Shown here in pieces: positions 46,020 to 57,680 of a stretch of DNA of 64,000 nucleotides. Location: positions 150,383,009 to 150,447,008 of the forward strand of contig NC_134834.1 in assembly GCF_004210375.1 (NCBI RefSeq). Reading direction: 5' to 3'. The notes beneath the pieces are model-generated. The model did not search any database. It was given only the letters and a program-made list of their open reading frames with translations, and was not told where the DNA came from. A program made the translations under genes and the position numbers. Positions within the stretch are counted from its first letter, which is position 1. Each line of letters begins with the position of its first letter. The stretch is from Tachypleus tridentatus. Taxonomy: Eukaryota; Arthropoda; Merostomata; Xiphosura; Limulidae.

Positions 46020-46740
46020 ACGTTACAACAGTCTTAATGATAATCTGGAACTACTGATCTTTAAGGTGGATTTATAGTATATTGTTCATTACATTGGAGC
46101 GCCGTTAAGCCGCGGTATTTGGGGGTTCAACCTGCTAAACCGCTGCTTAGGTGGTCCACGGCTTAAACCTTTGTGACTGAAAAGCCGAAGTCGCCAACAG
46201 CTCCGCCGAGGAGCCTTCCGGGCCATTGCGTGATCATTATATCGGATTATCGAATTAAAAATAATACTTTAATTATTGATCACTTTTTTTCACGGATTTA
46301 CCGCGGATTACTTTAATGTATAGAGAGGTGTGATTCGGTAACAATGGCGGCCTCCATAAAGCTGACATAGAGAGCGGATAAGGTAGATTAACGGTCGATT
46401 TCTATTGTAATATATTTTATTTATTTCCCAAATTAAAGCAAATCCTTTTTAAATACCCCCTTGAAGTTATAAAGCCAGGATTAAATTCGTAAGCCGCGTT
46501 TTTACACGTTCTTAAATTAGCGGTGAGCCGCGATAATCCTCGCTCACATCGCTCACAAGACTTGCTACAGCGGCTTAAGCGATTTCGCGGTTTACTGGTC
46601 CGCGACTTAATGGCGCTCCACTGTAGGTCTAACGCTAATCGGAAAGTAATGAATGTTTCTAATAATATATGTTCATTAGTCCTAACTAACGCTATGTACC
46701 AGTATCCTGGACTTACCGAAATTGAGGTGGCTTACATGAA
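46020..46740. repeat. Further copies of the exon-junction minisatellite, split by a MITE
   Basis: GTCTTAATGATAATCTGGAA then CTACTGATCTTTAAGGTGGA before the MITE (46020-46091), and AGGTCTAACGCTAATCGGAA then GTAATGAATG and TTCATTAGTCCTAACTAAC after it (46626-46700). Same word order as 44370-45098. Confidence 0.6.
46092..46623. mobile_element. pogo/Tigger-like MITE with TA target duplication
   Basis: 532 bp with terminal inverted repeats of at least 25 bp: CATTGGAGCGCCGTTAAGCC on the left and the complement of CAGTGGAGCGCCATTAAGTC on the right. TA flanks both sides (46090-46091 and 46624-46625). TA duplication plus CAGTGGA ends match pogo/Tigger-type Tc1-mariner elements. It has no transposase frame, so it would depend on a transposase made elsewhere. 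It interrupts the minisatellite in intron 1 of gene 2. Confidence 0.8.
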
Positions 46741-47580
46741 TTAAGTGACGCGACCTGGTGTTGTTTCTTGTGATTAAATTTAATAATACAATTAACATGC
46801 GTCTTCACACTTTTAATATTTCCACTACAAAAAATGAGAAACTTAGAATATTCAAAGAATTGTTTTACAGTAAGTATACAAAATGTCTTAATCAAAATGA
46901 TATTAGTCCTAGCAGCTAATACTTTAAGCACCATATTTAAATATGAGAAAACGTATAGCGTTGAGCGCAAATCAAGACTTTCAGAATGTCGTATTAATAA
47001 TCTACGTTCAAACCTTCTTCGTGGGTATTTGGTTACGTTGGAAATTTTGATACCCAGGAGGGTCAGGTACAAAACACCTCTTCCTCCATGCTAGAACAAA
47101 AGCTTGACGTCAAATCGTAATAAAAAAAAATCGGTAATCCGATTTAACACTAGCATCTCAAGAATAAATGCAATGCAATCGAGGGCGCTCGTAAGAGACC
47201 TTCTCTTCCTCTACTTGTGAAGTTAAATTTAACTGGGCTACTGATTAATGGCTAATTCGACAAGATTTAAAGTTATTGAAATTATACTGCAATCTAGTGG
47301 CAAAGGTCCGTTGGTAGTCCGGGAGAGGTTAAATATTGACGCTTAAAATATATATAAAAAAAAGAGGATAGGGGTCTGTAGATCCAAGAACCTCAGAATT
47401 TGCTGTGGAGGGAAACGGGAGTACCCCGAGAAAACCCACTTTCACGATAAGAGTGCCGAAAAATCTATCCCGACCATACCCGGAAGTTGCTGAAAAGGAA
47501 AGCATGGTTAGTGAAGCTTTTTTAAAAAATACACAAAAACATACACAACGGTAAAACACACGAGTTAAGTAAACGATGGG

Positions 47581-48480
47581 TCAAAAGATCGATCTAAGGC
47601 ACCAGGAGGATAATGATAGACTGTTCGTGGATATAAAACAGTGATCAATTCTATCTGTATCAAAGAGTCGTTCAATTTCTGTCTGGGACGATTGGTGTCT
47701 TCTTACGAATCTGGTTGGTGTCTTCTTGCTGAACGTGATGTTGATGTGTGTAGTCTTAAGGTGCATGTGTTGAGTCTGGCATGAAGCTGTCTTCTTTGGT
47801 TGGGGTCGCTGCTGAAGAGTAACGTCAACGTTGGTCAGAGTATTCTTGTCTTTCTTTTTAGCATTAAGTGTAGAAATGCTGCTGGCAGCAGAGATAATGG
47901 GCATACTTGGAGATGAAAAGCTTACTAGACGGGGGGTACTCTGATTGACATGTTGAAGAGTAGTTGGTCGACGTCGGGGACGTTCGGCATTAAAGTGAAA
48001 ATACTGTTGGGTACATCCGTGGGTACGTACAAAATCGGCTACTTGTTTATGCTCGGTCACGACTTTAACAAAGTTAATTAATAATCCTGTGGTCTTGGAA
48101 TGGATTCTCTGGGCTGCATGAAGTTTCGTGGAAGGTGTTGTTTCCAGAGAATGTTGAATTTCAGCTGGAGTTGTAGACAAATGAACGTTATTAATAAATA
48201 CCGAGTATAAGCTACTGGAACTTTGGGTAGGAGAGCATTGAACGTCGATATTTGCAATCCACGGTTTACATGGGTAAGTGTGGTCTTGGAGTGTTGAAGG
48301 CTGCAGTAATATACCTCCTCAGTGAAGGATTCTTGTTTTTTTGGGATCAACTGAGACATTAGGTTTGAACTGGTCGATGAAGGCAATAATCTGACCGGGG
48401 TAGAAATTCAATGGTAATCCGTCAAGAATTACTGTGGGTACTGATGATGTTGGCGTAGAAGGAAGCTTGTACGATGAAGG
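47581..48480 (-). pseudogene. LINE ORF1/gag-like fragment
   Basis: On the minus strand, frames joined across at least one break give ILDGLPLNFYPGQIIAFID, then PWIANIDVQC, then VKVVTEHKQVADFVRTHG and a long Ser/Thr/Lys-rich tail (continuous open frame 48180-47581, 199 codons). The pattern (a short beta-rich domain, a second V-x-F-x-x-x-x-x-A-x-x-F unit, then a basic low-complexity tail) is like ORF1 of I/Jockey-type LINEs, but no CCHC knuckle is seen. Family assignment is tentative. Confidence 0.45.
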
Positions 48481-48743
48481 CAATATGGCAGTGATGAGTT
48501 CTCACGTCTCAACACTTCAGCTACTAGTCAAGGAATGAAACGTAACGAAAACGAAAAACCAAAGAAGTCAAATCGTAATGTTATCTACGCGGGTTAAATT
48601 ACGTCACCATTGACAACCGGTAGCTTCCTCTAGTTAACAAGTTATAAATTTACCCTTACAGCGTTACTAAATTTATCTTCATTTATAATTTTATGTAAAA
48701 TAAGTATTAGATTACCTCATTATCATTATGTGCCTATTTTCAG

Positions 48744-48892
48744 CTCGAACAGACTGTCAGTACTCCCTCAAGTCATATTTTCCCAGATGGTTGGTTTACG
48801 TGAAGTGGATCTTGCTTATAATCTCCTCCAGTTTCTGTCTTTCACTACGTAGAATCATGCCCTAGCTACTGTTCGTACAATTAATGTCACGG
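48744..48892 (+). pseudogene. Gene 2 exon 2, with TAG
   Basis: 149 bp, the same length and phases as gene 1 exon 2. Encodes SNRLSVLPQVIFSQM and LREVDLAYNLLQFLSF, then ACG TAG where gene 1 has ACC TGG. Flanked by CTATTTTCAG and GTAAGC, so the splice sites look functional. Confidence 0.85.
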
Positions 48893-49460
48893 GTAAGCTC
48901 ATCGTGTATTTACTAATTACTGTTACAAGTGCTAAACAGCCAAGTTAGGCTACCTAGAATCATGTGGCGAGTGTTCAATGGCTATATTAGAATACCACTA
49001 GAACCGTGAGTTGTGGACAACTCGAGTGTGAATCACATATATTATTTTACTGGTGGGTGGCGCTCTGTAGGTAAAAAAATTACTTTAATAAACGATTGAC
49101 TATAAGAATAAAGCAGACAAATCATCTTAGTAATGGATAGGGTATTGACAGTGTGTTCACTTTATAACTTCTATTAGTCTTATGAATTATGTTTTTTGTT
49201 GTTTTCATACAGAGGACGCAAACAAACATCCCAAAAAGTATTGTTGAAAGCTATACCTTAATTTTAATAAGTTAACTATTTGATATTTTTTGAAATTACC
49301 ATACTTTAGGGTTACTAGAATGTAATTTAGGTATATAAAACACCCTGGTTTATGTATTTCACGTTCCAAAATATATCATTGTTCATATATTTCATGTTCC
49401 AGAATTTACCATTTTTTTATGTATTTCACGTTCTAGGAAACTTCCTTGTATCAGATATGG
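48893..49460. other. Start of gene 2 intron 2 with exon 3 acceptor-like copies
   Basis: Near 49366, 49391 and 49428 TTTCAYGTTCYA(G)-like words recur; the last continues into GAAACTTCCTTGT, the same as the start of exon 3. The match then breaks at the border of the DIRS-like element. Confidence 0.5.
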
Positions 49461-49725
49461 TACTTTCCTCGTCTCACGAGATTAGTTTCCCCTTTTGTGT
49501 TGTCCTCTATATGCGAACGTGTTTATAACACATGTCACAAACCTTCCGAACCCTCCTACTGAAGTCAAGGATTCCATCATGTCTCTCATGCAAATATCAC
49601 TAAAAAAGAGAGCACAACTGTCTTATAAGGCATGTAGCTCCCTCTATGAGCCACTACCGAACCATCATTTCTCGTTTGACAGTGTTTTGGTTCCGGATTT
49701 TTTTGTTTCTTACTTATCGAAGTGG
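49461..49725 (+). repeat. Left inverted terminal repeat of the DIRS-like element
   Basis: Pairs with 59680-59905 plus 60131-60168 read in reverse. Both arms happen to carry open frames that translate to similar peptides (MC..LY.N....H..NLPNP), which is what first shows the match. Confidence 0.7.
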
Positions 49726-50454
49726 TTTAACTTAATTTACTTTATTTAAAAAAACAATCCACTTTATTTTATCAGGTATTTGATTTACTCATGTTTTGCC
49801 GCGAAACTTTCGCTTCTTTGTTTGATATCACCTATGAATTTCGAAGTAAACGTCATCAATTTGGATATGTCTCATTGGTCTGATACCATAATTCAGGCCA
49901 CATAGACAGACGACCCTTTGGGGGATGTATTGAGCATTATATGGGACGACCTTAGTTTTCTGCTGTTGCCCTTCTTTCTCCTGAGCCTGGCGAGAATTTG
50001 ATTGTATGTCTCCCCCGCCTCCGGACTTTGCCTTACCTTCTCAAACCCTTCCTGAGCATTTCGTTATAGGCCCTCGCCCACATTCTCGGATTTCACTTCT
50101 CAGGTATGATGTTTTGTCTAATGTTCCTATTTTTGTGACCAATGTATTTTCCTATTGCATGATTCTATCTCCCAACCGTATTTAGTTTTCCCTGCCCCAT
50201 GATATTCGGGTTCACATTGAATATTTTTGTCTCCCATTTAGGTATCGGTGTTAGTATAACTCATTCTTCACGGACTTCAGATCAGTCTGCCTTAAATTAT
50301 CATAGAGTAGACTGTCTTTATCTGGACCAACAATTGTTGGGTTTGGTTTTGACTTTTTGGGGATGTGACCCAAATATCTCATCCATCTTCCCATTCCCCA
50401 AGTTTACAGTCTTACCCTGATTACTTTTTTGGTACTTCTCCTTGTCCCCTCAGT

Positions 50455-50500
50455 GGACTCAGCAGATAGCTCGATGTGGCTTTGCTATAAGAAAACAGAC
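50455..50500 (+). mobile_element. SINE tail fragment
   Basis: GTGGACTCAGCAGATAGCTC then GATGTGGCTTTGCTATAAGA, the same as at 44560-44605. Sits inside the DIRS-like element. Confidence 0.5.
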
Positions 50501-51179
50501 AGACATACACACACCCTCCTTGATTCATCTTCTGTCTGAGGCTCTTCAAAGGAATGCTGAGGGGTTTTCTGGGAATGCCCTCTTTATTCCTCACTTCCAT
50601 ATTGACCTGCGTATCGTCTTCGGATCTGACCTTGTTAAAGTAGATTACTTGTTGTTGGACTTTTTGAGTCGTGTTGTTATATTGTTATGAACCTGTCTTC
50701 CAGCTTTTTATCTCTGGGACCTGCAGATGGGCCCCATTTTGAGATGATTAATGTTTGATATGATCCCAGCATTTTTGGAGTCTAGGATAGCTTTGCTACC
50801 ACAACAATCTACCTTTTCTCGTCTGATGGTGTGTTTGTCCCAGTTAAAGTCAAACATGGCACCGATTTCTGTCTCCTGACCTTCTCATTCCCAACCCTCT
50901 CCTGTTCCTCCTTCTTGTGGTGCCAGTGTTCGTCATTCTTTGTGATGATGGATGTTATAGTAACAACGGTTCCAGTGACTACATAATGGGTTTGGGTCTG
51001 GTGTGAGCTTGTCAGGCGACCTTCATCCATCAATAGAGACCATTAATATCTTTAGTTTGGGTTTTTCGAGTTTTGTTACAGGGATTTATCACACATTTTC
51101 CTACTCTTCCACCCTTTTTCTGCCAGTGTTTATCTGAAATAGTGTAAGCATTCATCACACAACAAACTATTGAACTTGT

Positions 51180-51580
51180 TCAACAGGGTTTGAGGGATTA
51201 CTCATGTCTATTTGCAGTTCTCAAAAATGCAGGGGACTTTCATTTCATTCTCTTTGGTGTTTTTCCTTTGGATGCCTAAGATGGGCATCTCCAATGCCGA
51301 TCTGCATATTTCCATATTGGATCATTCTTATCCTTATCTTCAGTCTGTCCATTGTGTGGTTTTTCAACATGCTTCTCATTCGAGCCCAACTTTCTCCTCT
51401 CTACCTGTCTTCTATAGAACTGGCTGTTTGGAACACCCTTACTGCTTGCGAGGTTCTATCGCATTTGGCGATATGATTTTTTATGGATCTTCTCCCATCC
51501 CTCAGTTGAGCTCACGTTCTCCCTACAGTGAGTTCTCTATGGTCAATGGAACCTTGTTCGAGATTCCATAGATGCTGCTA
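51180..51580 (+). pseudogene. DIRS-type reverse transcriptase fragment
   Basis: PKMGISNADLHISILDHSYP corresponds to the KMDLSDAYLHIPI motif that carries the first catalytic Asp of DIRS and related RTs. Continuous open frame 51212-51571, but the expected fingers region before it and the YxDD region after it are not recognisable, so the domain is badly decayed or shifted. Confidence 0.55.
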
Positions 51581-51598
51581 TAACCTTTCTTTTCTACA

Positions 51599-52480
51599 TT
51601 GTGTAAAATCTTCATTGGTGGTCGGACAAGGTTCATAGATCGACGGGTGTCCCACTTCCTCATCTGTGACCAAATTTACATCTTTTCACAGATGCATCCC
51701 TTCAGAGCTGGGATGTGTGGGTCTATCACTAGGAGGCTTTGGGTTGTTGTTTTGTTAGGGAACATCCTTAAATTTCTTGCTGTTCATTGGGCATTAACTC
51801 ACTTTTTTCCAATCTCCAGAGCTCGTCTGGCTATGATCCATTTTAATAATTTAACAATAGTTGCTCATATCTATCACCAGGGAGGTATTCAGTCGATATT
51901 CTTGTATTGTCGAACATTGGATATTCTCTTTGGGGCCCAGGATCATCATCACATTTGTTTGATGGCATGTCACATGCCAGGTGTTTTCATTCTTATGATG
52001 GATCATCTTTCCTGACCTAATTGGGTTTACCCAATGGAGTATTCCCTTTATTCCCTTGTTTCTCGGTGGGGTAGTCCTTTTATTGATGTATTTTCCACCA
52101 CATGCAATCACATTTGTTACCTTTGTTTTGTTCCCACTTCTCCATAGTCAGGCTTTGGCTATAACTGTTTTCAGCCAGAATTTGTAGAACAGATTCCTTT
52201 ATGTCTATCTTCCTATCCAATTAGTTGGTCAGGTGGTCTCCCTCATTCATACCACTCATTACAATTTTTTTCTGATTGCTCCTTATTGGCCCACTCTACC
52301 ATGATTTTCTCGATTACTGCTGTTACGTTACCTCCCATCAAGTCCAACACTTTAGTTTTTTCATTGCTTCTTGCCTTTGAAGGAGGTTCTACAGTTGGGC
52401 ATATGGACCACCCCTCAGATATTCGTCTGCTATTACTTACATCATTTTGTAGCTTCTGCTTCCTAAAGGTGTCACCTACC
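51599..52480 (+). pseudogene. DIRS-type RNase H and C-terminal region
   Basis: FLAVHWALTHFFP, then FNNLTIVAHIYHQGG, then MACHMPGVFILMMDHLS, then (after a stop at 52014) PMEYSLYSLVSRWGSPFIDV and FSTTCNHICYLCFVPTS, then LLAHSTMIFSITAVTLPPIK. This is the DIRS-type RNase H order: A-x-x-AL, DN-x-TVVAYI-x-x-QGG, A-x-HIPG-x-x-N-x-x-AD-x-LSR, E-W, WG-x-P-x-IDLFA, and the following A-x-x-W region. Many substitutions and a stop show that it is inactive. Confidence 0.7.
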
Positions 52481-52559
52481 ATCTATAGCTACACTTCAAA
52501 CAATAGTATGACACTAGGTAAGCCTTTGTGAATGCTTTCTTTTCTTTCAAGTTTAAACC

Positions 52560-53144
52560 TTTGCCTCTCGGATCCTACTCTGTGGCAAGTGGTGCGAGAT
52601 CAGGTACTCTTTATATACAAATCTGCACTGTACTCCATACTAGTTCAGAAATATAGATGAATGAAGACCAGTATTTCAGACGTTATAACCCTACATATCA
52701 GCTCTTGGGCCTTGCCTAAAAACGACTTATTTTACCAGATAAACAGTTGTAACTTGCATCAAAAGCTTGCTTTATTAATGTTATCACATAAACTTATTTA
52801 ACGCACACCTTTTAAAGTACCACATTTACATATTACTACATATTTTGTTGCCCAATTCGTGCAGAATCATCAGAGACTTGTAACATAATAAATAACAAGA
52901 AGTGAATTTATAAACGTTGTTCTTATTTTCGGCTTAAAGAGTTGAATATCTGTAAAGACGCTTTTGGTATTAAAGTTCTTTCAAAATTCTATATTCATTT
53001 TTTAGTCACTGTTTGATGTTATCTAACGAATTTATTACAACAACAAGTGTTATGGAGTCCCGTACAATATGGCGAAGCATGATTATAATTAGTTCTGCTT
53101 TTGATTTGTCGAGAATCAGAAGTGTCTAATAATAGTATTTCAAT
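52560..53144. other. No feature recognised inside the DIRS-like element
   Basis: AT-richer than the RT/RNase H part. No recombinase motif seen. Confidence 0.35.
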
Positions 53145-53149
53145 TTGTT

Positions 53150-53270
53150 TCAGGTTAAGCACAAAGTTACACAATGGGATATCTGAGTTTCTGCCCACTA
53201 CTGGTATTGAAACCCGGTTTTTAGCGTTGTAATTCTGCAGAAATACCGCTGTACTACTGGGAGCTAATGA
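53150..53270 (-). mobile_element. Family B SINE
   Basis: GTTAAGCACAAAGTTACACA, ATGGGATATCTGAGTTTCTG, GGTATTGAAACCCGG and CCGCTGTACTACTGGGAGC. Best copy of this family in the window. Confidence 0.75.
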
Positions 53271-54238
53271 TATTCTAACAACATTATCAGACGAACAGAG
53301 TGTGATTAGAATTCTGTTATTATAGACTTGTCTAATTCATGAAAATCCCAGTATTACTAGATATAGTGTGTAATATATAGAACAGGTCTACTACTAACGT
53401 CTTACAACAAGTATAATTAATTATGATATGCAAGAACGAAGGCAGAGAGTGGGTTAACCCTAGTGGGATGTTTGAAAGCTGAGCGAATACAGAGAGTTGT
53501 TTATTTCTTTACTTTTGAAAACTGTTATTTTTTAACTTTTTATCTTTTCATTGTTTTCTCGATTTTCAGTTATTTTTTTCTAGCACACGTAGGTGCTATA
53601 TGTCAAGACTACTTACTCTTAAGAGAATCATCAGTCAATTATTACAACTCACAACGGCTGTAATACGTAGTGTGTTATAACTTTCTATGGCCTTGCACAC
53701 TCACCTTCAAGATAGGGTGTGTCGATAATTTCGTGATATTTGATTCATAAGAGGCCCCTCGGTGTGGATTCCTGTACGAGGTGAGGGGACCTCCCAAAGA
53801 AGGTTCTATTCTTTCAGGTTACCTCCCCTGGGATCTAAACATCCAACCACGTGTTTGCCGTGCGTGGCGACCCGTGAAGGAGAGGAGTGGATCCTGGCGG
53901 TTGAGGGGTCCAACCCTAGCACACCACTTTGGCCTTGAATTTCTGTTCCTCCCATACATTCCAACAAACCCCAAGATCCACATCCTTTGGTTACAGGTAC
54001 AGGCATTTCTTCGGATGATCTTTTTCTCCCACCCAAGCTGCTAAACAATCATTCGTTCGCGTCCTCAGTCACTGGAATCCTCTTCCAACAACAAAGATCT
54101 GCCCAATCGACCCAGGGAAGGATCCATGCAGGTCGATAGATCTCCTCTGAATAAGGACAGTAAGGAAAAAAGACGTGGTCGTAAACAGAAGAGTTATCCA
54201 GCCAATTCGCCTTCACGTCATTAAAAACGGCCACCTTG

Positions 54239-54650
54239 ATACAATGAAACTGTCGAGGTTTACGTTCTAATCTGGATGACGTTAAAGCACTGACTGCTTC
54301 CTACCATTTTTTATGTCTTTCCTCACAGGAAACATTTCTGAAACCTGCCGATACAGTCACCTTTCGGTAGTTTTCTCTGTACAAAAATGGCAGGCTGTGT
54401 GATGGATGAGTTCAGGGAGGGGTGGCACTATTGGTTGATCAGTATGTGCCCACCCTGTCTTTGTCACTCAACACACGCTTGAATGCTGTAGCCATTCGTG
54501 TTTCCTTGGGTCATACCATCACTGTTTGTTCTTTCTACCTGTCCCCTGGAGAGACATATGATCAACCAGACCTTGATGCTCTCGTTGAACAGTTGCTGTC
54601 TCCCTTTCTAATCCTGGGGGACTTCAATAGATATCATCCCTGTTATTGAT
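54239..54650 (+). pseudogene. LINE AP-type endonuclease domain, broken
   Basis: WNCRGLRSNLDDVKAL at the start, QETFLKP (catalytic Glu motif, here SSQET), GVALLVDQYVP, then FYLSPGETYDQPDLDAL and LGDFNRYHP (GDFN motif). One in-frame TGA near 54402 and a stop at 54647. The C-terminal SDH part may survive as NPLGSDHIPILL at 54812-54848. Confidence 0.8.
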
Positions 54651-55274
54651 AGGAGTGGGTCGCTTTGTAGAGTGTATGTTCTCTGATCACAATCTTTCTC
54701 TTTTCAATACTGGTTCTTCCACTTATTTTCATGCACCTAGTCAGTCCTTTACTGATATTGATCTCTCGGTTTGCTCCCCTTCATTATTCTCCCATTTTTT
54801 TATGGAGGGTTGACAATAATCCACTAGGCAGTGATCATATTCCTATACTTTTGAGAGAGACTGGCCGTGGTCGATGCCACCCAACCCGCATGTCATGGTG
54901 GAAGCTGGATCAGGCAGACTGGTCTACTTTCACTGCTCTTGCAGAACTTGATCATGCCATTGTTTATCAGCCATCAATAAACAACTGTGTGGCAGTAGTA
55001 ACTGACTGTATTATACAAGAAGCTGCTCAGTGTATTCCTAAAACCTCGAACGTTTTCCACTATATCCTCGTTCGTGGTGGAATCCTGCCTGCCACATGGC
55101 ATGGAAGGCTCAAAAACGGGCCTGGGATACTTTCCGTAGATATTCTACACTTTCAAACTGCATCACTTTCCAGCAGGCCCGTGCACATGCTAGGTGAGTA
55201 AGACGTCAAATCGTGAAGGAATCTTGGATTAAGTTCACAACAGGCATATGTTCTATCACCAGTTCTAAAGTCAT

Positions 55275-56690
55275 ATGGGCAGGATTCGAAAGGTCAGTGG
55301 GCACTACAATTCTGTCCCCCTCTCGATTTTACTCTCTGATGGCCAAAAGGTGGCTGATGTCTGGAGCATCGCCGATACTCTAGGTGAAAGCTTTTGCTGG
55401 GAATCTAGCACTTCTGCTTGTTCCTCCACCTTCTTTGCCATCAAGACTCGGGCAGAGCATTCACCTCTTTCCTTCCAAATTGACTGTCTCTATGACTATA
55501 ATCGTCCCTTTACACTGGTGGAACTGAAACTGGCCCTTCATCGGACTGGCAGTACATCTGTTGGACCAGATGATGTACACTATGACATGCTGCGCCATCT
55601 ATCTCCTGCTTCTCTTGATATTCTTCTAATTGTTTTTAACCGAATCTGGCAGGAGAATGTTTTTCCTAATGCCTGGCGCCGGGCTATTATCTTACCTTTC
55701 TCTAAGTCTGGGAAAGATCCCAAGATTCCTTTAAACTACCGTTCAATTGCTTTGACAAACTGTCTCTGTAAGACCTTAGAGAGGATGGTTAATGCTCGTC
55801 TTGTTTGATTTCTCGAATCAAACAACCACCTCTCGCCTACCCAGTGTGGGTTCCGACGATAACACTTCACCATGGACCACCTGATTCAACTTGAAACGTC
55901 AATCAGAGAAACCTTTCTCAAACGACAACATCTTGTATCAATATTCTTTGACATTGAGAAGGCTTATGGCACAACATGGAGGTTTGGCATTTTGCGAAAC
56001 CTCCATATATATGGGTTACGTGGCCATTTATCCATGTTTATTAAAAAAATTTTAATGGAGGAGATTCAAAGTTCGTGTGGGTTCGACACTTTCCCCTTCT
56101 TTTCTACAGGAACCAGGGGCCCCTCAGGGATGTGTTTTGAGTGCCGCACTTTTCAGTATAAAGATTAATGCCACCACTGAACAACTCCCTCTCACTATTG
56201 CAAACGGGCTCTATGTCGATGATTTTCAAATCTCATGTCAGTCGTTGAACATGAAATATATTGAGCAGCAGCTACAAACTGCCCTCAATCGTGTACTGAA
56301 GTGGACCACGGCAAAAGGCTTTAATTTCTCTCTCCCTAAAACCATTTGCATGCACTTTTGTCGCCAACGGGGTATTCACCCTGATCCTGAACTCCATATT
56401 GGTGAAGTTTCGCTGCCTTTGGTCCCTGAGACCAAGTTCTTAGGGCTTATCTTTGACCATAAGCTGACCTTTATGCCACACATTAAGCAGCTACGGGTCA
56501 AATGCACAAGAGCACTGAACATCTCCTGTGTCCTCTCTACCACCAGTTTGGGAGCAGATCGATGTTCTATGTTAAAGATATATCGTTCTCTTATTCGATT
56601 GAAACTCGACTATGGATCAATGGTCTATGGCTCTGCCAGACCCTTGGCCTTAAAGATGTTGGACCCCATTCATCATCAAGGACTTTGACT
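55275..56690 (+). pseudogene. LINE reverse transcriptase domain, broken
   Basis: RTGSTSVGPDDVHYDMLRHL, LPFSKSGKDPKIPLNYRSIA and LTNCLCKTLERMVNARL are RT motifs 1-2; a TGA follows at 55806-55808. Then FDIEKAYGTTWR (first Asp), a frameshift near 56080-56120, GAPQGCVLSAALFSIKIN, GLYVDDFQISC (YVDD active site), LPKTICMHFC, and KFLGLIFDHKLTFMPHI. All core motifs are present but spread over three frames. Confidence 0.85.
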
Positions 56691-57099
56691 CTGCACCGAG
56701 GCTTTCCGCACCACGCCAATTCAGAGCTTATACGTAGAATCTCATGAACCTTCTTTGCACCTTCGCTGTTTGCAACTGTTTTTACTATATTCTTCGAAAC
56801 TTCATTCCTTACCAAAACATCCCACCTGGGGATGTGTTTTCCTTCCTCGGTGGGCCATACTTTTTCAGAATAGACGATCTGCAATTGCTTCTTTTGGCAT
56901 TTGTGTCCAGGCGCAATTGGGTGAATTGGGCCTGTCCTTGGATAACATTGCAGTATCCACTGGTCAGCCCATTCCACTATGGCTTCTTACAGTCCCCAAA
57001 TGTGACCTTTCTTTAAGTCATCTGAGAAAAGCAGATACTCCCGATTGGAAGTACCGTCTTTTATTTACTGAACATCTTTCGAACAATCTTTCCATTCCA

Positions 57100-57680
57100 A
57101 TTTATACGGATGATTCCAAATCAGGTGACTGTGGGCGCTGCCATGGTTTGTTGCGGTTTAGTGGTTGCACGCAGAGTCCCCTCTACAGCTTCTGTGTTCA
57201 CTGCTGAACTGTACGCCATTTCTCTTGCCCTGGATCATATTGAAGCTCAGCAGTACTCCAACTGCACTATTTATACTGACTCGCTTAGTTCTCAACTGGT
57301 CCTGGAATCGCCTCACGTTTGTTCACACCCTGTTTTGCCGATGTTCAAAACCGACTGGCCCATTTCTTTCCAACATCTACTTCTATCCAGTTTTTCTGGA
57401 TATCAGGCCACGTTGGTATTCGCGGGAACGAGCTCGCTGACATCGCATCTAAATCTATCTGCTCTCGCACTATCAACGCTGTGCCTGTTCCATACATGGA
57501 CTATGGTCCTGTATTCAAGGCTTGGCTCCATGCCAGCTGGCAATCGACTTGGAGTGAGCAAAGTGAAAACAAGCTTTTCCAAATAAAACCCTCTATTGGA
57601 CTTTGGCCGTCTTGCTTCCATAAGGATTGGAAAGAGGAAGTTGTTCTAACTAGACTACACATTGGTCACAGTTTTTAACT
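57100..57680 (+). pseudogene. LINE RNase H domain, broken
   Basis: IYTDDSKSGD (first Asp), VFTAELYAISLALDHIE (catalytic Glu), TIYTDSLSSQLVLE (second Asp), then, after a frameshift near 57330-57400, FFWISGHVGIRGNELADIAS (His and last Asp). All four acidic positions can be recognised. Confidence 0.85.

Noticed and set aside
49495-49749. Small + frame as a gene, and its apparent homologue on the minus strand at 59689-59901
   Set aside because: The similarity is better explained by both being arms of one inverted terminal repeat.
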